Positions 53,645 through 64,000 of a stretch of DNA of 64,000 bases are shown here, one piece after another. Both the position numbers and the translations under genes were made by a program. Each line of letters begins with the position of its first letter. The stretch's first letter is position 1. The notes under the pieces are model-generated. The model worked only from the letters and a program-made list of their open reading frames with translations, was not told the DNA's origin and made no database searches. Origin of the DNA: Motacilla alba alba (taxonomy: Eukaryota; Chordata; Aves; Passeriformes; Motacillidae); NCBI RefSeq assembly GCF_015832195.1, contig NC_052017.1, forward strand, positions 104,376,429 through 104,440,428, given 5' to 3'.

Positions 53645-56600
53645 TTGATTATAGCAGAAACAATCTGTTGAAGGGACAAATCAAAGGCCAGGAAGAGGCC
53701 ATTTCAAAAGTGTAGTAGATGCAAAATAATACCTTTTCGATTGAGAGTTTTTAGGCAGAGAGAAAAAAGAGCCAACTCAGTTTGCTTTTTCCAGAGTCAA
53801 ATAAAGCCCATCCACCAGGACTGGAGAATGTCAGCATTGTTCTAAGCTGCCTCTATGCCGTAAGAATAGATGAGGCTGCTCTATAAAACATGGGATTAAA
53901 AAAAGTACAAGGTGATTGACTCATCCGTGGCCCATAGCCATCCATACTAATACTTGCAAAATTGCCTCCGGCTGATGTTCTAGAACCTTTACCACAGAAA
54001 CAAAAGGTACTGTGGCAAACAAAGCTGTCCCTCAGGAGTCTTATACAATGAAAACAAAGCTGGGAACATGCATATGCAAAGCAGTATTTGTAAAGAGTTA
54101 CATCATTACACCTATGCAGTCACTCCATTTTTTGTGCCAAACTTTGCTGAAATTAATGAATAACTCAGAACCAGAGTGAGTTCTTTTAAACAGATTATTG
54201 AAACTGTAAGTACTATGTCCAAATTATTATGGAATTTGAGTTTGTTTTAATGAAAATGTCTTTTGTTTACCTGTTTGCATGGAGTTCCCAGCACTCCTTG
54301 GTGGTGGCCATGCCATCATTTTATGTTCCTATGAAAGTAGAAATGTTATACTGCCTGCACTGTGAAATATCCACAGCAGCTTAGACCACATCCACAACAT
54401 TTTGACAGATGTGGTTGTGTAATCCAGCTGGCTGAAGTCAAAGCAGGTACATGATTTACCTGCTAGCCCCAGGTCTTAAGACCAGAAGTTTATCCTTTTG
54501 CTTGTCAATGTGCATGCAGAAAAGGGACATACAGCTCTGTAGCTCCAGACTTATCTGAGCTAGTTTCTAGCCAGCTAGCTGAGGCACCTACAGTGACACA
54601 ATCAGCCTCCATAGACCATCACGTTATTTGCCCAGGTCCCAAATCTCGTGTTGCTGAAGCTTTGTGCAGCTGTTCCTCAGTCAGCTGGATTACACCATCA
54701 CATCTGCTGAGCACAGCATGGACATGGTCTGAATTCCTATGGGCATTTCGTGGTGCTGGGAGCATAATGCTGCTACCTTCACAAGTACAAAATGCTGGCA
54801 CCATCACCACAGGGGCCTGCTGGGCACTACTTCAAGTTGGATAAACACAAGACCTTTTCACAGAAGGAAACCTGAACTCTGTTATAGTTTGGACATGGTA
54901 CTTGTAGTTTCAGTAATTTTAATATAGGAATCTGTCCAATTATAAAAAATCTGGCAGTTATAACAGTCAGTGGTCAGTGATGTTATCTGCTCTGTGGGTA
55001 ACCATGGCAAGAATTTCTTATGGCCAGTATTTCTACTATTTGATGACCTCATGATTTTTTTTGGTTAGTTGTTGCTATTTCCTTCTTGACTCACTCCTAA
55101 AAGGCACTGAAACATCACAGACTTATCACTCACACGGCAATAATCGCAGCTGTCCTTAAATCAGTTTTGCAAACCTGCATCCAGAGCATCCCCTACCAGA
55201 AGGGTATGTGCTCTGCATCTTGTTAAGTTGAAGTCCCCCACTTTCTTTCGATGTGAGCCATGAGATCCAGCCTTTCATTTGGCTTCTTTAGACTGAATTT
55301 AGTCTGAGGGGAAGCTCCTGCAAAGTACTGGAAGTAAAGCCACACCATAGGAAAATGAGGAAAGAAATGTATGTCTCCTGCAGTGTGGGAGACAATCAGC
55401 TGTTAGCCACCATTCTTCTCAGCTGGAAGGAGGTTTTAATCCCCCCACCTCACCCTAAGCAGCCAAGAGATCATTTCACAGCAGTCTTCTTTATAGCATC
55501 TACGTGAGCATGGTGGGGCGCCTTGTACTTCTGAACACGTATTTCGTTAATGTCTCTTTTCATGTCCTGATCAGACTATTGCAAAACCCCACACGCAGAC
55601 TCCCCAAAATGAGTCATGTCTGCCGGCAGGGATGTCTGCAAGATGTCTCTGCACAGAGGTGCAGAGCCGTGCAGGAAGCGTGGGAGAAGACCACCCTGGC
55701 ACAGCACAAAAGCTTATTTATTAGAGAGAATGCTTTAGTGACGCAGAGAGGGCCTAGCAGGTCCACCCCAGGGGACAATCCATTAGCTTCTAGGTAAAAT
55801 GTAGTGGGTTCATAGTGACCTCCAAAGTCTGACTGCCATGGGGGTTGCCCCTTTATGAAATATGTCTCCCCTTGCATCTGCAGAGAATTGAACTTTTGCT
55901 CTGGAAGGGTAATTCCCCAGTGGGACTTGGGACACTGGAACATGATCTGCTCTGCCTCTCTGAGCCCCCAACTTTTCCTTTCTTATGGCACGTTCTTATT
56001 TGTCTGGTTTTACACCCACTGTCCATGAGATTTTTCCTGTACATCAAATCTGGCACTGGGAGAAGGAGCTGCATTACTCATACGTAATTTCAAAATTGTG
56101 GGCAAACTGGATGGTTTCTTGCTTCCCATAGACATATGACTTCATCGTGTCTATCTTCCCAACTTCATGCACTGATACTCTTTGCTTCAGAGGCCTTATC
56201 ACCAGCTGAAGAATTCCTTCATTATCACCTGTTAAATTGAAGGATCAGTTGGGGCAGCCATGTGGCATCTCTTGGTTTCTGTCTGCCAGTAAGTTAGCTG
56301 CATTCAGTTTCAATAACATGGCTTTTCTTAATAAGCTCATTCATTTTTTGTTATTTAAGTTAGAAAAAAATAGGTTGGCATGGTAAAATTCAGACCCTCT
56401 AAAGCATAGTAGACTAATACAATAATGCCTTGATACTGAACAAGTGACAGATATTTTCCCCTTTGACTCGAGAGTTTTCCACAGCTTAGTTACACGAGCA
56501 ATTTATTCAGGCTATTAATGAGTAAGTTTGATTAGCAGTATGCTATTAATTGCTGAAACCCTCTGGTTTGCTGCTATTGTCCACAAAGGATAAAAAAACA

Positions 56601-59600
56601 CTTAGGCAGCCCAGTCCATTTCCAGCCCTACAATTTAAACTCACTAAATTACTAGGCCAAATCTATATTCAGAAATTGTTCCATCCTACTCTATATGCTT
56701 TCTCACTCTGTTTCCTCTCATCTTTTTCCAAGCATATATTGGACAACTTACATGCAGAAAATAGTATCTGTAAGGCTTACCTTGATTTTTAAAATATTTA
56801 TTCTTCTGTCGATCAAAACACACAAAAAAACCCTCCAAAAACCAACCAACCAAACAAAAAACCAAATTACAAAGCTATGTGCAAACTGATAGAGAAATGG
56901 TAATGCAAATTTACCCATCTTTCACACTCAATAGCTGTTTCTAGTACTCTGCCTTTGTCCTTAGGATTTAATTAAATCTCTCACAGAAAACAGAATTTGC
57001 TAGTACTTGACCTTTGTTTTCAGAGCCCCGAAACACAAAAGGCATTTAGAATCAATGACAAGGCACAAAACACAACGCACTCCATTTAGCGCTCAGGGCA
57101 ACACAATGCTCATCCTTTATATGGAGAGACCCTGGGTTAAAAAAGGATTAAAATTAAGCCACAGTATTCTTTTCTAGGTTGTCTCCTGAAGAATCACTGC
57201 TGCTTCAAGCTGATTATATGTTTTGCAGTCCACCAGCACATGATGCCCAATGCTACCCCTAAAGTAATCTTGTTTTCACTATATAAACTATATCGCCACT
57301 CTTTATTTGCCTTCGCTGGCTTCCTTCCTGTCGTAATTCCTCACTGCAAGCTCCTCACCCTCCACTTGAAGACCAAACACAAACTCCCGGCTCCCATTTC
57401 TGCTCCCACTTCCCCTTCCTCCCATCCGGGCCGCCTACAGCCAACTTTGTTCGAGCAGCCTTTCTGCTTTTGTTTCCCATTTGCTCTCTCCTGCATCTCT
57501 TCAGCTGCTCTTTACACGACTCACATCCCTTTCCTACATGGCTTTTTGCAGAGATTCTTCACACTTTCTCTTCCTTTTCTCTCACTGATTTCTTGCTGGA
57601 TTTTTTTTTTCTCCACTTTGTTGTTAATGGCAGAGAAATGGTGGATTTATGATAAATAGTGAGTAAAATTCCAGTTCTTGCAGAACTCATTGAAGCAAGT
57701 CTGAAAATTGACACTTAACTAAAACAAAAACCGATAGAAAGCTAATTAAGGGAAAGCATGATTTTCAATGGCCTTGAACTACATATGAAAAGGCCACTGA
57801 ATGAGAAGCTACAGAGAATAATTTTGCTTCTGTTCATGTTAAAAAGGGACAGTAAGCCACACACTAATTATATTCCTCGAATTAGAAGGACTTTTGAGGG
57901 TGAAACTCTCCTTAGCCCTCACATAGTGGCTCACAGTAAGAGAAAGGTGTGCCCTGCCTGTCACACCAGCCAGCCAAGCCCATAACATTTCCTTCTGTTG
58001 ATCTCTTATTCATTTACCATCCCGCAAGCTGCAAGAAAGCCTGTTCACAACTTTTTTCCTACCCTGTGGCAGGCTACACCTCTGCCTGCTATTCATGCAG
58101 TTGGGAAAAGTTTGTCTGCTTCCCTGAGCTAAAAAGTGTCATTCTTCTATCTGTTAAAACATTGTCACTCAGCGCAGCATACAGTCCTAGAGTTCACAGC
58201 CAGACTTTTAGCTTAACTAGAACCTGGGCATATTTTTGTTTGGGTTTTAGAGTTTTTTTGTTTGTTTTTTTTAATGTGGGAGTAGAAGAAACAGCAAATA
58301 CAAGCTAATTTATTTGAGGAAAATAATTTAAATAATTTAATAATATCAATAATTAAGATTATATTGTAACTCAAGTTATTGCCACCAGTATCCTGCAGAA
58401 GGACCACCAGGTTTGCTTTGTCATTTTTGAGCCCCCCATAATATTGCTCACTGCAATTTATACTGCTGAGAGGCCTCCTACCTCCTGGGATACCTTCAGG
58501 GATACCTGTATCTGGCCCATATGGTACAAATCACATATTTTAAACCTTCTGTAGGAAAAGCAAAAAGTGTCCAAAACTTATGAAAACAAAGAAGACTGGG
58601 GGAGATGCATTGGCACTGGTCCCATTTCCATCTTCTCTGTTGGTTAAACACTATTTTAACCAATGACTTTTTTTAAAGAATAAATTATTCAAACAAATTC
58701 CCATAATCTACACAAAATCCGAGGACTTTTAAGGGTCCCTTCCAACCCAAACACACACACACACATACAGAAATCCACCTCTGCCTCTGCTGGGCCTCTC
58801 CAGCAGCTCTGTTGGCAGGAGCTGCTTCGAGGATGTGTGAATCACTAAGGTGTTCCCGGTTTCTGCAGGCTGTTTTACCAGGTGCCAGACAAGTTGCAAG
58901 GCTACAACCCCCAGCCGGAGTGACTCTCTTTTGCTCTGGTCCTCTGCCGGGCTCTGCACAAGCAGGGGCCTGATTCTGCAGACAGATGAAGGGGGGAAAG
59001 GCAGATGTTCTCCCGAAGGAAAAAGACCGCATGAACTGAAGACACATCCTGTACCACGACTGCACATGCCTACAGAAAATGCTCCACATTACTCTGCTAC
59101 AGAAGCTGCCTCTCCAGGACTTGCATTTCCTTTGATTTTCCTGTGACCAGAAACAGCAAATAACAAATTTGGAATCAAATGCAATACCCACCTCTGAAAC
59201 CCTCTGCATTTAACAGAAACCAGCTGGTTTTCTGCAGCATTTTTATGGTAATCTATTAAGCTATTTTCAGACTGCTTGAACCAAGAATAGCAGTGAATGT
59301 CAAGTCCTTCTATGCATGGTTATACCCTTCCTTTCTCTGTGAGATACATTGCCAGGCAAGTATTAGGCCTCGACAACTATATCAGACGTTCAGATCAGGA
59401 AATGTTGTGTCCAAGAGGTAGATAATCCCCCCCCTGCTGTGGCCAGAAACACACAATATTCTACAGCCCAGCTCCTCTGTTTCTTCCCATCACATATGCC
59501 AGGCACCACTGTTTTCCTTATTCTGTCTTTGTCCAGAGTTTTGACCTCTGATTGACTTTGAAGTTTACATATGAGGAAAAACAGTCAGGCAGCTGCTAAA

Positions 59601-62600
59601 ACAAGCGGGGAGAGATCAAACGGTTCTGAAAGAATTAAAAACAAACAACTTTTATCTTTTTCTTTTGTGTTTACCAATACATTAACAGATCCAGATAGAT
59701 GGAGAGATACTCAAATGTGCATACATATATATTTAAATGGTAATGTTAAAAATTACATTAAAAGAATATTGTTTAGAAGGATAAGGAAATTAGGAAAATT
59801 AGGAAATACCAGATTAAGACTGCTATGCTAATTTCTTTCTGCTAGTGGGTGTGATTATCCTGTGTTGTACAGAATGAGGCATGCATCCTGTGGGAAAGTC
59901 TAAAATCTGACTGTGTCATGGAAGGGTTTGTAAGAAAACATGCACATGGGGAGGGACAAAAAAAGATTGTCCAGAGAGTCTTAAATCTGCCACTTTCTAA
60001 TGTATCAGGAACAAAACTGTAGATTAATTGGCACAATTTAATGACTGGAGCATAGGGAATTGGAGGTTCTAGCTTGTTTTCAAGGGAGAAAAAAGCTAGA
60101 AGAGGGAAGTCCCCTGTGACATGTATAGAGAAACACAGACTCTTGCCATTTATTGAGTCATTACAGAAATTTAATTAATTGGGTTTGGAGTGTCAGGCAT
60201 AAGTAGGAGTTATTTGGTCCAGGCCCTGGAGCTGGAAGACCACTTAGTAGAAACCAAATTTTATTTCCTCTACCGTACTAAACATTTTTAAGCTTCATCT
60301 CTATTAAATTGAGTCCATAAATTCTATTCTGCTTTTGCTGTACAATTTCTCCTAATGTTTCATCTCCTATTACTTTTTCAGTGTCAGCAAGAACTCGGGT
60401 CTTTAAAACAGTGATGTTGCCCAATTACTATACCGGCAGACTGCCTTGACCTTCCTGGAGAAACCAGCAAGAGAAAAGCAATGGTGGTTCCCAACAGTTT
60501 CCATCTCAATGACTGTCACATAGAAATTCACAGAACACAGGAAAAATGTTGTCTCTGAGGTGAATGACTTTGAATTTCAAAGGTCTGCCAAAAGTAATAA
60601 AGATGTTAAACTTTCCAAAATATGTCAAATTTCACAAATACCTAAAAAATATTTCTGCAGATACCATATAAGTATGAATAATAATCGAAACCAGAATGTT
60701 TTAATTGCCAATGGAGTTCTATTTGGTTTGTGAGAAGTTTCCTTTTTTTTAAAAAAAAAATAAGATTACTCTGGCGTGTATAATATGAACTCTGTAGGGA
60801 TCTGTAACTTGTGGCAGAGGCAAACCAGTCTGTGCGTTCTCCTGCCTCTTGATATTGCTTTTACATGTAAGATAATTTCCACAGTCATTTAATTCAAATC
60901 TGCCTCATTTTGCCTTTCTACCATAGATAAGCCATTGTCTCTTATATAGGTTGCAAAAGACTGCAAAAGGACCAGTTTGGATAAATGTAAATACGTTTTC
61001 CTGTGGTTTTGGAGTTTTTTTAAATGCTGAATTTCACAGATTGTTAAGATCATTTTTGTAGAGCAAAGTAGCACTATAAACAGAAATAAAATTCTCTTTT
61101 CAGTATTAGCTTCAGAGCTGAAGCAGTTTGTGTACAGTTATCGTTTCCATCTATCCCTTGGGCATAAAGGCAGTGAAAGAATTCCTAAAGAGGGGAAGGA
61201 AATTGCGTTGGTCAAGATCGAATTGCAAGCATGCATAATTTGATGTACTGATGACTGTCCACCAGATATCACAGCAGGAGACTTGCCAAGATGTTAATTG
61301 TCCCAAGGACTGGAGTTTGATGCTTAACAAACATCTCAGTTTCGTTGTGGAATGAAAGTTATGACAGCTGGAAAGACTCCTTGTCTTATTTGCATGTGCA
61401 GTAGTGAGTGGCATTGAGAGAAATCCTGATTTTAAATGAAAATGTCTTCTGCTTGCAAATAGTAGTTATTGGTAGGGTTACTAGAGAGAGAGGAAGTGTA
61501 ACTTCATAGCTTCAGTATGTGGAGTGAGTACAAAACTCCAGGGTTGACTTTGTGTCTTCAAATCAACTCAGACACTATGGGAGCACATAATTTTGTGTAG
61601 CTCTTTACGCTTTTGAAAATGTCAGGTTGTATCTTAGAGATAGTCCCACAGTGAAGTCCTTGTATAAAACAACTCAAACCTCTATTTCATGGTCTTTGCA
61701 TAGAACTCTGCAGGTTGCAAATCTGGCATACTGCAAGTTGGGAGATGTCATTTGTTACCTCTCATGTACAGACATGTGAGCCAACAAACAAACAGGCTAC
61801 TTTTTTTACTGTTTTTTGAAGCAAAGGGGTCAGTCAACAGCCCATTAAAAAGACTTACGGCGAATAAAATATTTCTAAACACAGGAGACTGCCCTAATCT
61901 GACTTCTGTTAATCAAGTCTGCTATTCATCACCCCAGTCCTGAGCAGTGTATATAATGAGAAGAAATACTTCTCCATTTAGAACAGAATTTTTTCTCACT
62001 TTGATGGCTAGGATTTCATCCCAGATATTAAGAAAACTCTGACTGCAGTAATTGTAGATCTGCTGCAGAGAGCACTAACCTCATTCCAGCCAAGTAATTG
62101 TTGTCCAATTGGAAAATGGTATGGCCTTTCTCTCTGATATTTCCCCTTACCAGATGGAGAAGAATCCTTCGACACAAATGTTACCGTGTCTGATTTGTTG
62201 TAGCTGTTACTGTGGAAATTGTACACATGGGCTTGGAGTCTGTTCTTGGCTGAAGCAGATAAAGCTGCAGAGGGAATAACTGGAATTAACCAAGAGCTAT
62301 CACACATATGCTGGATTACTGAAGCACATAGGTGATCAGCATTTCCCATGCGCACCAGTAAAAAAATGTCAAGTCCTTTTTCTGCAATAACCCTAATTTA
62401 ATCTCAATATTCTTCTGGAGGGAAAAAAAAGGTGGTAGTTATGTTTATCCACAGCATATATCCATGATTGTTTCAGTTTCCTCTCTGTGTAAAACTACAC
62501 AGGAAAAATGATCCAGGGTGGAATACATGAATTACTTCGTTTGCTGATGAAAGTGGTATCTTTGTTATAGTATTCCTAGACAGAGTTGTTGGAAACAAAT

Positions 62601-64000
62601 GTAAGGGCAAATATAAATAAATAATGTTGAGAAAAATAATAAAAATAATGATATTAAATGAGAAGAATTGCTGGACTGTAGTGACTGAAAGCTGAATCTT
62701 CATCAGAAATGCATCCAGATACCTAAAAATAGTGTGTACTTCAAAGCTCCGTACATCCATATTGATGATGAGAAATAATAGCCATATTATGGCCATTCCA
62801 TAATCACTACTGGTTCCTGAAATGCTTGTCTATCTGCAAGAGATGCTGTCCAGCAACCTCAGTTGATCAAACTGTTAAGTGTTTTCTTCCAAAGCAAGAG
62901 AACTTGGCATCAGCCTGGAGCTCAGCCTGGGGTAGGCAGGATGAGTTGTGAGCTGGGTAGAGCAGCTGTTGATCCTGTTTTTGTTTCGACTGCTGCTTGC
63001 AAGGAGTTATTTACCCTGCTACACTTCATAGGCTGCTCCAAATTGCCATGAGGCTTTTCTTTCTTTCTGCAGCATTCAAGAGAGGCAGGTCTGTAAATTG
63101 TCTTCTCTGACTACTCTGAATCACATTAGCCTGCTCTTTTTTGTAAGCATACCCCATAGTGATAACAGAATTCAATCAGGCAGACAGTGTTGCTGTGCCT
63201 GCTCTTCCCCATGTGCACGTACATTCCTGTGTTCACCACCTCTTGGGGAGCTCATACCAGGGAGCAGCTTTACCCCCAGCACCAGGGCAGCTCTTGGGGC
63301 TCTCCTGCTGCAGGTGCAGGGAGGAAAACCCTATTCACCTCCCTCTGGGGAATGCATAGCCTGTGAGAAACCTACACAGCAGGGAGGCCATCCTCTAAGA
63401 GAAAAATCACCTTGGACAGTTTTGTTTCTAGCTGCCAGGGTAAATACTGACATTTATCTGTGGCACTGGTGCCAAGTTACATTTAGGCTTGCCTCATGCT
63501 CAGGAACTTTTTGGCTTGGAGAGAGAAGAAAAAGAAAGAAGTTAGGCCACAAGGCTCTTTGCTGCCTTTCATTTTGTCCCTCTGGGCTGCTGCCTTTTTC
63601 CTTACTCCACAGTAATTCATGTGGGAGGGGAAAGAAGTGACTGTGGCAGAAAGGCACAACAGAAACTGGAAGCAGGAACCTGCATATTAGGGCATGGTGA
63701 CCAGCAAATCAGCCAGGAGCTGGCGATAATACCCAGGGCACAGTAACCTACACTTACAGCTAGGAAAATTACTTTATGTGCTTCCAGCTTTGCTGGCCTG
63801 TTTGTGCTCTTGCACCTTCCTGGGAAAAGTATGGAGTTGCTGCTTGGTGTCAGTGCTGCTGGGCACCTCAAAAGAGTTTCTCCATGCGCTGAATACTTGC
63901 CTCTGGGAGGTTAAGAATTTTGGTTTGCATAAATAGTTCATATTAACCAATAATAAATTTAATTAATTATTTATTTTATTATTATAATGTGTTGTGTATT
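53645..64000. other. Intergenic stretch, no gene recognised
   Basis: No exon of a known gene could be identified. Open frames of 139 codons (57240-57659, plus), 174 (58685-59209, minus) and 180 (63098-63640, plus) have no recognisable domain, Kozak context or splice-linked partner. The window ends in AT-rich sequence (63940-64000). First non-coding exons of a neighbouring gene could be present but would be invisible by inspection. Confidence 0.65.
58712..58752 (+). repeat. Possible CR1 3' remnant followed by CA microsatellite
   Basis: GACTTTTAAGGGTCCCTTCC then AACCCAAAC resembles the last 30-40 bp of CR1. Instead of the ATTCTGTG tail it runs into about eight CA units (to about 58766). Confidence 0.5.

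Noticed and set aside
57240..57659. 139-codon plus-strand open frame, hydrophobic C-terminal half
   Set aside because: The Phe/Leu richness comes from a pyrimidine-rich stretch. There is no signal peptide or family signature and no conserved partner.
58685..59209. 174-codon minus-strand open frame
   Set aside because: It includes a CA microsatellite (VCVCVC) and a probable CR1 remnant at one end. No domain is recognisable.

Overview
This window is vertebrate nuclear DNA, almost certainly from a bird. It carries many CR1 LINE fragments with the avian-type 3' tail, and one gene whose product matches the vertebrate Rho kinase ROCK1. I can defend only one protein-coding gene: the 5' third of ROCK1, on the minus strand. 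Its ten coding exons (positions 44716 down to about 337) encode residues 1 to about 404: the N-terminal extension, the complete kinase domain and the AGC-kinase C-terminal tail through the hydrophobic motif. The coiled coil, Rho-binding, PH and C1 regions would lie left of position 1. Every junction is GT-AG, reading phase is kept across all of them, and the ATP loop, catalytic lysine, HRD, DFG and SPE motifs are intact, so the gene looks functional.

Layout. 1-12466 holds exons 10 to 2, with small introns. 12467-44623 is intron 1, 32 kb, AT-rich, with no recognisable gene. It contains several CR1 fragments, one long CR1 copy in the plus orientation (about 30.18-31.56 kb), and a complete solo LTR (35903-36576) flanked by a perfect 6-bp target duplication. 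44200-46750 is the CpG-rich promoter and 5' leader of ROCK1. It has a perfect NRF-1-type palindrome at 45804-45813, upstream ATGs, and two long U-rich tracts on the sense strand. A CR1 copy (45908-46341) lies inside the CpG-rich block. 46750-64000 is upstream intergenic DNA with more CR1 pieces, homopolymers and AT-rich microsatellites. I found no supportable exon there; the longest open frames have no recognisable domains.

Function. ROCK1 is a RhoA-GTP effector Ser/Thr kinase that phosphorylates myosin phosphatase targeting subunit, myosin light chain and LIM kinases to drive actomyosin contraction. I found no operon-like or defence-like system and no sign of an undescribed multi-gene system. 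The points worth a second look are regulatory and structural: promoter and leader architecture, the CR1 inside the CpG-rich block, an inverted CR1 pair in the pre-mRNA, the solo LTR, and several perfect AT-rich palindromes.
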